Source: Acidobacteriota bacterium
GTDB lineage: Bacteria; Acidobacteriota; Terriglobia; Acidiferrales; UBA7541
DNA length: 64,000 nucleotides
Direction of reading: 5' to 3'
NCBI GenBank assembly: GCA_013289825.1
Contig: JABCZF010000007.1
Coordinates: forward strand, 62,001 to 126,000
The notes under the pieces are model-generated. The model searched no databases. It was not told the DNA's origin and saw nothing but the letters and a program-made list of their open reading frames with translations. The position numbers and the translations under genes were made by a program. Positions 10,136-19,646 of the stretch are shown here, one piece after another; the first letter of the stretch is position 1, and the number at the start of each line of letters is the position of its first letter.

Positions 10136-11254
10136 TCATGTTTCCGTGGCCTGCTGGCTGATATTCAGCAGCACTCCCGTCGCCAGCAGCATCACCAGCA
10201 GGCTGGACCCGCCATAGCTCACAAACGGCAGCGGAATGCCCTTGGTCGGCACCATGCCCAGCACTACGGCAAAATTGATTAGCGCCTGACTCAGCACCAA
10301 CGCTGTTATTCCCAGTGCCAGCAGCCGGCCGAATCCGTCGGGAGCGGCCAACGCGGCTCGCAGCCCGCGCCAGCCATAAGCGAGGAACAAAGCAATGACC
10401 AACATCGCGCCGATGTATCCCAGCTCTTCGCAAATCACGGCGTAAATGAAATCGGTGTGCGCTTCTGGCAAATAAAAAAGTTTCTGTTTGCTCTCCATCA
10501 AGCCCACGCCCGTGAATCCGCCCGAACCGACGGCAATGAGGGATTGCATCAACTGAAATCCCGCGCCTTGCGGATCAGAATCGGGATGAAGGAAGGAGCT
10601 CATCCGCGCGTTGCGGTAGGAGACGCGCGTGATCAGCAAATAAAGGACCGGCAACGACGTTAGGAATCCCGCGGAGATCCATTTCCAGGACATCCCCGCG
10701 GCAAATAGAATCGTTGTGGCCACCAAAACGATATCCACGCCGGTGCCGAGATCGGGTTGCGCCAAAATCAGGCACACGAAGATCAGCACGGGGCCGGCGG
10801 CGGGGAGGATGGTCTGGAGCAAAGCCTCTTTACTGAACTCCATGGGCGCTTTGTTACGCCGCTTCTGATCGAGGAACCACGCGAGATAGAGAATCACCGC
10901 CAGCTTGGCTAATTCGGATGGCTGAATTCCAACGGGGCCATAGCGAATCCATCGATGCGTTTCGTGCGACTTGTCCGCAAAAAAAGTCCCGACCAGCAGC
11001 AGCAAGACCAGGCACACGCTGGTGTAGACCACGGCGGGCTCGCGCAAGCGCCGGTAGTCCATGCGCATGAGAGCGAACATACCCAAAAGCCCGAGCAAGA
11101 GCCACGCAGATTGCCGCACCAGAAAATAATACGCGTGATCGTATTTTTCTTCCGCAGTCACGGCGGACGCGCTGAAGATCATCACCGCCCCCAACAGGCA
11201 AAGCGCCACGGTCACACCAAATAGCCAGCGGTCCATTTCAAGACGTCTTGGCAC
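10136..11254 (-). CDS. ftsW: Peptidoglycan glycosyltransferase FtsW
   Basis: A SEDS-family polytopic membrane protein (372 residues, about ten membrane segments) that polymerises lipid II at the septum together with FtsI. Family hallmarks include KLAVILYLAWFL, GIQPSELAK, the Pro-rich LAQPDLGTG, YLPEAHTDFIYAVICEELG in the large loop and GIPLPFVSYGGSSLL near the end. The conserved loop Asp required for catalysis falls within HTDFIYA. The start is a GTG at 11254; an ATG six codons downstream is an alternative. It sits six bases from murD. Confidence 0.96.
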   Translation of the reverse strand: MPRRLEMDRWLFGVTVALCLLGAVMIFSASAVTAEEKYDHAYYFLVRQSAWLLLGLLGMFALMRMDYRRLREPAVVYTSVCLVLLLLVGTFFADKSHETHRWIRYGPVGIQPSELAKLAVILYLAWFLDQKRRNKAPMEFSKEALLQTILPAAGPVLIFVCLILAQPDLGTGVDIVLVATTILFAAGMSWKWISAGFLTSLPVLYLLITRVSYRNARMSSFLHPDSDPQGAGFQLMQSLIAVGSGGFTGVGLMESKQKLFYLPEAHTDFIYAVICEELGYIGAMLVIALFLAYGWRGLRAALAAPDGFGRLLALGITALVLSQALINFAVVLGMVPTKGIPLPFVSYGGSSLLVMLLATGVLLNISQQATET

Positions 11255-11260
11255 TTTCGC

Positions 11261-12682
11261 TCACCCTTTTCCGGAAGTCGCCCCGGCCGATTGCTTTTCG
11301 AGCTGCCCCACCAAATCCTTGAAGACGCGTCCGCGGTGCTCATAATTCTGAAATTGATCGAAGCTGGCGCAGGCCGGTGCGAGCAGCACCACGTCGCCGC
11401 GCCGCGCGGCATGCGAGGCGGTTTCCACGGCACGCTCCAGCGTTTCAGCGCGCTCCAGCGCTACGCTTCCTGAAATCTGGTTTTCGATCTTTTCCGCTGC
11501 CGCGCCGATCAACAGCGCGAGAATCGCTTTTTCCCGCAGCGGCTTTTGCAATACGGTATAGTCGCTGCCCTTGTCTCGTCCGCCCAGAATAATCAGGATG
11601 CGTCCGGGAAATGCATCGAGCGCAATGCGAGTGGCATCCACATTGGTAGCCTTCGAATCGTTGTAGTAGCGCACGCCTGCGATTTCGGCCACGAATTCCA
11701 GGCGGTGCTCGACTCCCGCGAACGATCTCACGCCTTTGGCAATCGCCGCAGCGGGTGCACCGGCGAGGCGTGCCGCCGCGGCCGCGGCCAGCACATTCTC
11801 GACATTGTGCGCACCGGCGAGGGGCATGTCCTCGAGTTTGAGAAGAGTTTCTTCTCGGCCGTCTTGCCGGAAAACAATTTCCTCTCTTCTAACGTACGCG
11901 CCCTGGGCGACCCGTTGTTTCCTGCTAAACCAGTACAAGCGCGGAAGCGACGGCGCGTGCACCGTAGTTGCGGCATCATCGGCGTTTAAAACCGCGGCAT
12001 CCTCGCCAGTCTGATTCTCGAACAGCCGCGCCTTGGCCCTAGCATATGCTTCCATGGTGTGATGGCGGTCGAGATGGTCGGGCGTCAAATTCAGGAACAC
12101 GCCTATATTTGGACGAAACGTGTCGATGAGCTCGAGCTGAAAGCTGCTGAGCTCGGCCACTGTCGAAGTGTCGTCCTTCATCTCGTCCACGCATCCGATG
12201 AGCGGCGTTCCAATGTTTCCTGCAAGAATCGTGTGCATCCCGGCGGTCTTCAAAATATGCGCGGCGAGCGAAGTCGTCGTGGTTTTGCCGTTCGAACCGG
12301 TGATCCCAATCAATCGGCCTCTTATAAACCGGTAAGCCAGCTCAATTTCGCTCCAAATCGTGATGCCCTTCACGCGCGCCGCCTGCAAATGCGCTTGGTC
12401 GGCTGGCACGCCCGGGCTCGGAACAATCAAGTCTTGTTCGAGAAATGTCTTCTCCCGATGGCTACCGAGCTCCAGGGTCACGCCCGCCTCTTTTAGCTTC
12501 GCGACGGCTTCGCCGATCTCGGTTTCGCCGCGGGAATCGGTCGCGGTCACGCGCGCGCCGCGCGCCGCGCAAAAAATCGAGGTAGCCACGCCTGTCCGCG
12601 CCAGCCCGACGACTAGCACGCGCTTGCTTCGCAAATCCATTCCGCCTGGCATTGTTCTTTTCCGAGCCCCCTCCGTCGTCAA
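11261..12682 (-). CDS. murD: UDP-N-acetylmuramoylalanine--D-glutamate ligase MurD
   Basis: The second Mur ligase, which adds D-Glu to UDP-MurNAc-L-Ala. The N-terminal Rossmann stretch RVLVVGLARTGVATSIF begins at residue ~20, and the ATP P-loop reads IGITGSNGKTTTTS. The substrate and metal region LNLTPDHLDRH and the C-terminal YNDSKATNVDATRIAL with LILGGRDKGSDY are all recognisable. The first ATG is used; ATGs at residues 11 and 15 are also possible and would sit closer to the conserved domain. 473 residues, normal for the family. It lies seven bases downstream of mraY. Confidence 0.97.
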   Translation of the reverse strand: MTTEGARKRTMPGGMDLRSKRVLVVGLARTGVATSIFCAARGARVTATDSRGETEIGEAVAKLKEAGVTLELGSHREKTFLEQDLIVPSPGVPADQAHLQAARVKGITIWSEIELAYRFIRGRLIGITGSNGKTTTTSLAAHILKTAGMHTILAGNIGTPLIGCVDEMKDDTSTVAELSSFQLELIDTFRPNIGVFLNLTPDHLDRHHTMEAYARAKARLFENQTGEDAAVLNADDAATTVHAPSLPRLYWFSRKQRVAQGAYVRREEIVFRQDGREETLLKLEDMPLAGAHNVENVLAAAAAARLAGAPAAAIAKGVRSFAGVEHRLEFVAEIAGVRYYNDSKATNVDATRIALDAFPGRILIILGGRDKGSDYTVLQKPLREKAILALLIGAAAEKIENQISGSVALERAETLERAVETASHAARRGDVVLLAPACASFDQFQNYEHRGRVFKDLVGQLEKQSAGATSGKG

Positions 12683-12689
12683 AGGCGCG

Positions 12690-13823
12690 CTACCGCAACT
12701 TCAATGTCGTCAGCGCAAAAAGCGCGAACACCAGCGCGGCAATCCAAAACCGGACAATGACCTTCGACTCGCTCCAGCCCAGCAATTCAAAATGATGATG
12801 GATGGGGGCCATGCGGAATATGCGCTTGCCCCGCAGCTGGAAGGATCCGACCTGCAAGATCACCGAGAGAGCTTCGATGACGAAAATGCCACCAACGAAG
12901 AACAAAAGAATCTCTTGCTTGATGATCACCGCCACAGTGCCGAGCGTTCCGCCAAGTGAGAGCGAGCCGACATCCCCCATGAAGATCTCCGCCGGATGCG
13001 CGTTGTACCAAAGGAAGCCAAGCGACGCGCCCACGAGTGCTCCGCAGAACACCGTCAGTTCTCCAACGCGCGGGATGTATTGAATCTCGAGATAGGCAGC
13101 CCAACGCGAGTTGCTGCTGACGTAGGTCAGCACCGTGAGCGCGCCGGCAGCGATAACCGTGCAGCCGATGGCCAAGCCGTCGAGACCGTCCGTCAGATTG
13201 ACGGCATTCGAAGAACCGACAATCACCACACAAACAAAAACCAGGAAAGGAAGAAACGCCAAGGGCCACAGATGCGCCGAATTCATCAAGGAATGGATGA
13301 CCAGGTCGGGGTGCAGACGCTTGAGAAACGGAATCATCAACTGCGTGGAATAGGCATAATGCGTAACGAGAACGAGCAGCGAGATACCCACGACCAGGCT
13401 GACGAACACCTGAAAATAGATTTTCTTTTTCGCGGTGAGTCCAAGATTTCTTTGCTTCGAAACTTTCGCATAGTCGTCAATGAAGCCGATGATTGCAAAA
13501 CCGATGAGCGCAAAAAGCGAAAGCAAGATAAAAGGATTGGTCAGATCAGCCCAGAGCAGCGTGGGGACGGCCGTCGACAAAACGATCAGTACGCCGCCCA
13601 TCGTTGGGGTGCCCGCCTTTTTCTGATGCTCCTGCGGGCCTTCCTCGCGGATGTACTGCCCAATCTGCAGTTCGCGCAGGCGCCGAATGAGCCACGGACC
13701 AAACACCAGTCCGAGGAACATGGCCGTCAAGCTCGCGTAGACGGTTCGAACGGTGATGTATCGAAAAACGTTTAACGGGCTGAAGTAGCGCTGCAACACG
13801 TGGTAGAGCAGGTAGTAGAGCAT
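12690..13823 (-). CDS. mraY: Phospho-N-acetylmuramoyl-pentapeptide-transferase MraY
   Basis: An integral membrane enzyme that transfers phospho-MurNAc-pentapeptide to undecaprenyl phosphate, making lipid I. At 377 residues with about ten membrane segments it has the family signatures KKAGTPTMGG, GFIDDYAKV (the DDxxK aspartates), NAVNLTDGLDGLAIG with the nucleophile-region Asp, and the cytoplasmic histidine loop MAPIHHHFELLGWSE. It directly abuts murF with no spacer and is seven bases from murD, consistent with one transcript. Confidence 0.98.
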   Translation of the reverse strand: MLYYLLYHVLQRYFSPLNVFRYITVRTVYASLTAMFLGLVFGPWLIRRLRELQIGQYIREEGPQEHQKKAGTPTMGGVLIVLSTAVPTLLWADLTNPFILLSLFALIGFAIIGFIDDYAKVSKQRNLGLTAKKKIYFQVFVSLVVGISLLVLVTHYAYSTQLMIPFLKRLHPDLVIHSLMNSAHLWPLAFLPFLVFVCVVIVGSSNAVNLTDGLDGLAIGCTVIAAGALTVLTYVSSNSRWAAYLEIQYIPRVGELTVFCGALVGASLGFLWYNAHPAEIFMGDVGSLSLGGTLGTVAVIIKQEILLFFVGGIFVIEALSVILQVGSFQLRGKRIFRMAPIHHHFELLGWSESKVIVRFWIAALVFALFALTTLKLR

Positions 13824-15263
13824 TTAGTGCCGCACCTCCTGCCGTGGAATCTCGACAGCGGCGGCGTGACGCGCGAGCAGCGATTCGACAATGCGTTCCA
13901 TCTGCACTCCGCGCGAGCCTTTCACCAACAGGACGTCGCCTGCCGTGAGGAATTCCTCCAAAAAGGCCGCTGCTTCTTCCGATGAAGGAAAGAATCTTGT
14001 TTGCTCTCGCGGTAGTCCAGCGGCCACGGCGCCTTCCACAATTTCCTTGGCGTCTCCTGCGACTCCAATCACCCAATCGACCTTGCCTGTCTTCGCCGTA
14101 AGAACTCCTGCTTCGCGATGTAGCACCGGGGATGCCACTCCCAACTCCCGCATTTCACCCGCTGCCAGAATCCGCCGCTGAAAATTTGGCGTCGCCGCCA
14201 GCACCGCCACCATGGCGTCGAGCGCGGCTGGGCTCGAGTTGTAGCTGTCGTTGATCAGCGCTGCCCCATTCGAGAACCGCAGCAGTTCGCCGCGCATCGC
14301 GGGCACTCGCAGCGTGCGAAAAACGCTTTGCGCCTCGGCGGCACCGATATTCCAGACACTGGCGGCCGCAAGCGCAGCAAGCGCGTTGTAAATGGTGTGC
14401 CGACCGGGCACCGGAAGCTCCAGCCGCACGCGGCCTTCAGGGCTTATATAGTCAAATGCCGAGCCCAGCGCCCCGCGGTCTTCGATCGTCGCGGCAGAAA
14501 AGAAAGCTGGTCGATCGATTCCATACGTCAACACGCGGCCCGGCGCCAACGCACCGAAGGCCGCTACGCGCGGGTCGTCCGCGTTCAGCACGGCCGTCGA
14601 ATCGTGCCCGTTCAGCCCTTCGATCAGTTCACGCTTCGCCAGGGCAATCTCATCCACGGAGGCAAAAAACTCCAGATGAGCGGGCGCCACGCGCGTCACC
14701 ACGCCAACATCGGGGCAGGCAATCGCCGCAAGCCGGGCTAACTCCCCGCGCCGCGACATGCCCATCTCCAGCACCGCAGCTTGGTGCGTCTCTTCCAGAC
14801 GAAACAGCGTCAGCGGCAGCCCATACTCATTGTTAAAATTTCCTTCCGATTTCAGGACCCGCAGCTTCGCGCCCAGCAGTGCCGCCAGCATCTCTTTGGT
14901 TGTAGTCTTGCCCACTGAGCCTGTGACGCCGGCAATTTTCCCGCCCCAAGCTTTGCGCACCGCACGGGCCAGTTGTTTGAGCGCTTCGAAAGTGTCGCCC
15001 ACGATGATGCAGCGATTTCGAAGGCCCTCCCCGTAGCGATGGGCTTCGAGTTCCGACACCACCGCCGCGAGGGCTCCCTGATCCAAGGCACTCGCCAGGT
15101 GATCGTGTCCATCGTGACGCGGTCCGTGGATGGCAACGAACAGTTCTCCTCGACGTAACGTGCGAGAATCAATCGAGACGCCGGCCACCCGGGCCACGGG
15201 GTCGAGTCCCGTCCCCGCCCCAACACCCAGAGCGCCAGCCACTTGTGCAATCGTCCACCGCAT
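13824..15263 (-). CDS. murF: UDP-MurNAc-tripeptide--D-alanyl-D-alanine ligase MurF
   Basis: The last cytoplasmic Mur ligase, adding D-Ala-D-Ala to the tripeptide. The 479-residue protein has the N-terminal MurF domain with SIDSRTLRRGELFVAI, the ATP P-loop IAGVTGSVGKTTTKEML, LEMGMSRRGELARLA, and INDSYNSSPAALDAMVAVL starting the C-terminal domain. Its D-Ala-D-Ala substrate requires a Ddl ligase, which is not encoded in this cluster or anywhere in the window. A 141-base spacer with no recognisable gene separates it from murE; the other Mur junctions are far tighter. Confidence 0.97.
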   Translation of the reverse strand: MRWTIAQVAGALGVGAGTGLDPVARVAGVSIDSRTLRRGELFVAIHGPRHDGHDHLASALDQGALAAVVSELEAHRYGEGLRNRCIIVGDTFEALKQLARAVRKAWGGKIAGVTGSVGKTTTKEMLAALLGAKLRVLKSEGNFNNEYGLPLTLFRLEETHQAAVLEMGMSRRGELARLAAIACPDVGVVTRVAPAHLEFFASVDEIALAKRELIEGLNGHDSTAVLNADDPRVAAFGALAPGRVLTYGIDRPAFFSAATIEDRGALGSAFDYISPEGRVRLELPVPGRHTIYNALAALAAASVWNIGAAEAQSVFRTLRVPAMRGELLRFSNGAALINDSYNSSPAALDAMVAVLAATPNFQRRILAAGEMRELGVASPVLHREAGVLTAKTGKVDWVIGVAGDAKEIVEGAVAAGLPREQTRFFPSSEEAAAFLEEFLTAGDVLLVKGSRGVQMERIVESLLARHAAAVEIPRQEVRH

Positions 15264-15404
15264 AAATGCCTCAAGGGGTTTGCTTTACGCAGATACCCCG
15301 CGTATCGGTCTGTTTTCACCGTATTCTGAGGGCTGCTCCTTTCGCAAGTTAACTCCTGGCTCGCGCGCCCTCGGCACACTTTCTAGCCATGCTAGACAAG
15401 CGCG

Positions 15405-17042
15405 CTAGGTGCCAAACCCGGAGCCTTTTTTTGGCTCCCCAGTGCCGCTTTCCGCCTGCTTCTCGCCATAGCCTCGTGCGCCGAGGGCGCGGCGCGCGAC
15501 ATCACGGTCGTCAAATTCCAGCGTCCGGTCCGCAAGAATTTGATAATTCTCATGGCCCTTCCCCGCCAGCAGAACGATATCTCCCGCGCGTGCTTCGTCC
15601 ATCGCTGCTCCAATTGCTTTTTCGCGATCCGGTTCGATCAAATATTTTCCGGATGTTTTCTGAAGTCCAACAATGATGTCGCTGATGATTTTCAGCGGGT
15701 CCTCGGTCCGCGGATTGTCGCTCGACAAAATCGTCAGGTCGCTCAAGCGCCCGGTCACCTCTCCCATCACCGGCCGTTTGGTACGGTCTTTTCCGCCGCC
15801 GCATCCGAAGAGCGTGATGATTCTTCCCTTGGGGTTCAACTCTCGGGCGGTTCGAATCAGATTCTCGAGGGCGTCGTCTGTGTGCGCGTAATCAACAATC
15901 ACAAAATACGGCTGGCCCACGTCAATGCGCTCAAAACGCCCGGAAACGCTAGTGAGATTTCGAATCCCGTCTTGGATATTTTCCGTGGAAAGCCCAAGCG
16001 CCTGCGCCGCTCCAATGGCCGCAAGTAGGTTGTAGACATTGATGCGCCCTACGAGCGCGGACACGACCTGCACCTTTCCATTGGGTGTTTGCGCCGTGAA
16101 GGCTAGGCCGTTGAATGTCAGTTGAAATTTCTTCGTCGTGATGTCCGCATCGGATTCGAGACCGTAGGTCACGATTTTCTTGGCCAGCCCCGTCAATCGC
16201 CTCCCATACTCGTCATCCGTGTTAATCACCGCGACGTCCGGGGCACCCGCCCCGGTGCCTTCGAATAACTTCTTTTTCGCCGCGAAATAATCTTCAAAAG
16301 TCTTGTGATAATCCATGTGCTCGCGCGTCAGATTCGTAAAAACCGCTGCGGCAAAATGGCAACCCCACAGGCGCTCCAGGGCCAGCGCGTGTGAACTCGC
16401 TTCAAGCACGGCGAAGCGCCCGCCGGCATCGCGAATCTCCGCGAGAAATCCTTGCAGGTCGACCGATTCCGGCGTGGTGTTGGGCGCCGGGTACTCGCCA
16501 AGCGGTGTGTGATATGCGATCGTTCCGAAAAGGCCGGTCTTCGCACCAGAAGCCTTCACCATGGAGTCGACCAGCGAACTCGTCGTGGTTTTCCCATTCG
16601 TACCGGTAACCGCCACAAGCTGCAATGCTTCCGCCGGGTGTCCGAAAAAGTTCGCCGCCGTCACCGCCAGCGCCTTGCGCGCCTCGCGGACGCGGATCCA
16701 GGCCACGCTTGAGGGAATAAAGGCCGGCACAGTTTCTTCGCTTGCGATGGCCGCCGCTCCACGCGAAACCGCGTCTCGCACGAACGCGTTCCCGTCAGAC
16801 TGCGCACCGTGCAGAGCAAAAAACAGCGCGCGCGGCTTGACCTTGCGGGAGTCCGAAGCAACCTGCCGAATTTCCAGATCCTCGGCAGCCGGAGGAATGG
16901 TCGCTTCCACCGCATGCAACAAATCACGCAGCTTCACGCCTCGCGGAGAGACGCGTGTCGGCGATGAATCTTGCCCGAGTTCATCGGTGTGGTTCAGTTT
17001 GCTGTTGCGGGTGTCTTCTATTTGGCTCAATCCAGTTCTCAT
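15405..17042 (-). CDS. murE: UDP-MurNAc-L-Ala-D-Glu--meso-diaminopimelate ligase MurE
   Basis: This ligase adds the third stem-peptide residue. It carries the P-loop AVTGTNGKTTTSS, the carbamylated-lysine region and, decisive for specificity, the motif SSDNPRTEDP. DNPR is the signature of enzymes that use meso-diaminopimelate, so the peptidoglycan is expected to be mDAP type. At 545 residues it is some 40-50 longer than typical, from an N-terminal extension (to about residue 38) and a C-terminal Gly/Ser tail. It starts one base after ftsI stops. Confidence 0.96.
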   Translation of the reverse strand: MRTGLSQIEDTRNSKLNHTDELGQDSSPTRVSPRGVKLRDLLHAVEATIPPAAEDLEIRQVASDSRKVKPRALFFALHGAQSDGNAFVRDAVSRGAAAIASEETVPAFIPSSVAWIRVREARKALAVTAANFFGHPAEALQLVAVTGTNGKTTTSSLVDSMVKASGAKTGLFGTIAYHTPLGEYPAPNTTPESVDLQGFLAEIRDAGGRFAVLEASSHALALERLWGCHFAAAVFTNLTREHMDYHKTFEDYFAAKKKLFEGTGAGAPDVAVINTDDEYGRRLTGLAKKIVTYGLESDADITTKKFQLTFNGLAFTAQTPNGKVQVVSALVGRINVYNLLAAIGAAQALGLSTENIQDGIRNLTSVSGRFERIDVGQPYFVIVDYAHTDDALENLIRTARELNPKGRIITLFGCGGGKDRTKRPVMGEVTGRLSDLTILSSDNPRTEDPLKIISDIIVGLQKTSGKYLIEPDREKAIGAAMDEARAGDIVLLAGKGHENYQILADRTLEFDDRDVARRALGARGYGEKQAESGTGEPKKGSGFGT

Positions 17043-17043
17043 C

Positions 17044-19140
17044 CTAATTCCTGATCCCCCCGTGCGGCTTCGATTTCTTCTCGAGCGGTGTCCCGAACTG
17101 CACGGTGATTTTTGCGCCGCGCCTCACCTTCGCTCCAGCCGCTGGTGATTGCTCCGTTGCAAGATTGCTGCCAACCAGCACCGGATCAAGCCCCAATCGC
17201 AAAGCAATATCCGTAACGTCACGCATAGTCTTGCCGCTGAAGTCGGGCACGGCAATGTCGCCGCCCTCGTCCACGGCCACCGTCAAAACCGGCTTGTTGG
17301 AATCGGCGTGCTGGGGTCCCTTAGCCCCCGCCGTTTGGGATGCCGCTGGCCATGGGTCGGGCTGTCCCGAAAAATCTACCACCGAGAAATCCTCTAGCGC
17401 GCGCTCATTCTCACTCGCATGCTTCATATATGCGGTTTCCATAAGCTTTGGATTGAGGGGAACATCGCGCGGCACATCGAGGTACGCCAAAACCTGTTCC
17501 GCGATGCGCTTGAAGACCGGGGCGGCCACTTGTCCGCCCTCGCGCAACCCCACGGGAGAATCCAGCGAAACCAAAATGGTCACCGCTGGATTGTTGATCG
17601 GAGCAAATCCCGTGAAGGAGGCCACGAATTGGGTCGGCGAGTAGCGCCCGGTGTTGGGATCAGTCTTTTGCGCCGAACCCGTTTTCCCCGCCGAAGTCCA
17701 GCCGTCGAGACGAGCCAAAGGCCCGGTCCCGTGCAGGACCACGCCTTCCATCAACTGCCGCAGTGTCGCGGCGGTCTCGGGGCGAATGACGCGCTTGGGG
17801 TCCGCTGGCGCGAGCGAGCCCTCCGCGGGCAGCACCTTTTCACCGCGTCGCAATTCGGCGACGATTTGCGGCTTGTAAAGCAATCCCCCGTTGGCAATCG
17901 CGGAAACCGCGGTGATGAGTTGTACCGGCGTCACGCCGATTTCCTGGCCCATAGAGATCGAACCTACCGAAATCGGTTTCCAGTCTTCGAGTCTCTCTAC
18001 CCTGCCTCTGCTTTCGTAAGGCAATGCGACTCCGGTTAGCGCGCCGAAACCAAACGCGCGAATATAGTCGTAAAATTTCGGACCGCCGAGCCGCAGCGCA
18101 ATCTTGATGGCCCCCACGTCGCTCGAACGCGCCAGAATATCCGCCACGCTCAGGAGACCAAACGGCTCGTGATCGCGAATGCGATGGCCGGAGATATAGA
18201 CGGCGCCGTTCTCACAATCAACCACTTCCTCAGGCCTGGTGATCCCTTGATCAAAAGCCGCTGCCAGGGTAATGAGTTTAAAAGTCGATCCTGGCTCATA
18301 GATCGCGCTCACCGCGCGATTCATCCATGTTTCCGCCGGAGCATCGTTTGCTTTGTTGGGATTGAACTTCGGCCAATTCGCCAGCGCCAGAATCTCCCCC
18401 GTATTGGGGTTCATCACGATCACCGTGCCTGCGGCTGCGTGGGTCTTGGCCATGGCCGCCGCTAATTCACGTTCGGCGCTGTATTGAATTTTTTCGTCCA
18501 GCGTCAGGACCACGCTGGCCCCGCGTTCGCGCTGCGCTTCTCCACCATCGAACCAGCGCTGCCGCGCGTCAGCCATCACTACGATTCGTTCACTCTTGCC
18601 CCGGATCTGGCTGTCCAATTCGCGCTCGATGCCCATCAGCCCTTTCTCATCGAGGTCAACAAAACCCAACACATGTGCCGCCAGGTCGCGCTTGGGGTAG
18701 AACCGCTGGTTTTCTTTCTGTAGGTAAATGCCTTTCAGATTCAATTTACTGATCGCTTCGGCTTTCTCCGGCGGAAGCTTGCGGGAAATCCATACAAACG
18801 ACCGCGACGATTCGAACCGCGCTAGAAGCACCTCCTGGGGCACGCCGACTACTCCCGAGAGCAGCCGTGCCGCGAGATGCTCATCCGCGATCTCGGCAGG
18901 CACTCCAAAAGCCGAGTCCACGGGAACGCTCATCGCCAGCGGCCGGCCGTTGCGGTCGTAGATCGCACCGCGCTCCGGAGTGATTTCGAAGGTGCGTTGC
19001 TGCTGGCGCAGAGCGCGCGCCAGATAGTCGCTATGTCGGAAGAGTTCGAGGTACGTCAGCCGCCCGAAAACCGCGCCCATCCACAAGAGGGCCACGCCGG
19101 CGATGATGAGCAAACGAACGTGGACGCGGTCTTGTCGCAT
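17044..19140 (-). CDS. ftsI: Septal peptidoglycan transpeptidase FtsI/PBP3 with PASTA domain
   Basis: A class B penicillin-binding protein (698 residues) that cross-links septal peptidoglycan. One N-terminal membrane segment (~8-28) is followed by the dimerisation domain and the transpeptidase domain. Active-site motifs are Ser285-Thr-Phe-Lys288, Ser339-Ser-Asp341 (the SxN motif with Asp in the third position) and Lys486-Thr-Gly488. Near the C-terminus VAVPDFSGKTMRDVTDIA starts a PASTA repeat (~625-690), a domain that binds muropeptides or the enzyme itself. The protein ends in a basic tail. The ftsL-ftsI-murE order is the standard one. Confidence 0.96.
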   Translation of the reverse strand: MRQDRVHVRLLIIAGVALLWMGAVFGRLTYLELFRHSDYLARALRQQQRTFEITPERGAIYDRNGRPLAMSVPVDSAFGVPAEIADEHLAARLLSGVVGVPQEVLLARFESSRSFVWISRKLPPEKAEAISKLNLKGIYLQKENQRFYPKRDLAAHVLGFVDLDEKGLMGIERELDSQIRGKSERIVVMADARQRWFDGGEAQRERGASVVLTLDEKIQYSAERELAAAMAKTHAAAGTVIVMNPNTGEILALANWPKFNPNKANDAPAETWMNRAVSAIYEPGSTFKLITLAAAFDQGITRPEEVVDCENGAVYISGHRIRDHEPFGLLSVADILARSSDVGAIKIALRLGGPKFYDYIRAFGFGALTGVALPYESRGRVERLEDWKPISVGSISMGQEIGVTPVQLITAVSAIANGGLLYKPQIVAELRRGEKVLPAEGSLAPADPKRVIRPETAATLRQLMEGVVLHGTGPLARLDGWTSAGKTGSAQKTDPNTGRYSPTQFVASFTGFAPINNPAVTILVSLDSPVGLREGGQVAAPVFKRIAEQVLAYLDVPRDVPLNPKLMETAYMKHASENERALEDFSVVDFSGQPDPWPAASQTAGAKGPQHADSNKPVLTVAVDEGGDIAVPDFSGKTMRDVTDIALRLGLDPVLVGSNLATEQSPAAGAKVRRGAKITVQFGTPLEKKSKPHGGIRN

Positions 19141-19227
19141 GGCGAATTCAGGTCGGCAAACGCTCCGGTTGGAAGCTCAAAAGAAAGGGAAGTTTATGGC
19201 ATTGAAAAGCGACGCCAATCGCGGAAA

Positions 19228-19644
19228 TCACGGCGCTCGGTTCGGTCGCACGTACCGCGCGGCGGCCACTTCCGCGCCGTCCGGCCCTTCGTACTCTTCG
19301 ACGTGTGTCGGCAATGGTTCCGTCAGTCCAAGTCGGCGGCGGGCGATCACGTCGATACGCATGGGATCGCGCAACCCCGCGATTTCCAGTTTCAGCTCGG
19401 AATTGAGCGCCGCGGCTTTCATTTGCTGGCCTTTCAAGTCTTCGAGCTGGAAACTCAAATCAATGCAGCGAAAGTGCTGGAAAACATACAGCATGAAAAA
19501 GGCCGCCACCGCGCCACCCAGCGCGACGCTCCTGCACAGGTTCCGCATCTTCGCCGGCTCGACGTTGCGCACCAGCCGCGAGTTATCAATCCGTTTGACG
19601 GTGTGAAACTCCGCCGTTACCGCTTTCTTCCTCTTCGGCACCAT
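19228..19644 (-). CDS. ftsL: Cell division protein FtsL-like
   Basis: A small bitopic protein (138 residues from this start) between rsmH and ftsI, the position of ftsL. It has a basic cytoplasmic tail, one membrane segment (VALGGAVAAFFMLYVFQ), and a heptad-like periplasmic stretch (FQLEDLKGQQMKAAALNSEL) before LRDPMRIDVIARRRLGL, a motif common to FtsL/FtsB-like proteins. The ATG at 19644 lies two bases after the rsmH stop; an ATG at 19665, inside rsmH, would add seven residues, and neither has a strong ribosome site. The call rests mostly on position and topology, as FtsL sequences diverge widely. Confidence 0.78.
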   Translation of the reverse strand: MVPKRKKAVTAEFHTVKRIDNSRLVRNVEPAKMRNLCRSVALGGAVAAFFMLYVFQHFRCIDLSFQLEDLKGQQMKAAALNSELKLEIAGLRDPMRIDVIARRRLGLTEPLPTHVEEYEGPDGAEVAAARYVRPNRAP

Positions 19645-19646
19645 AA

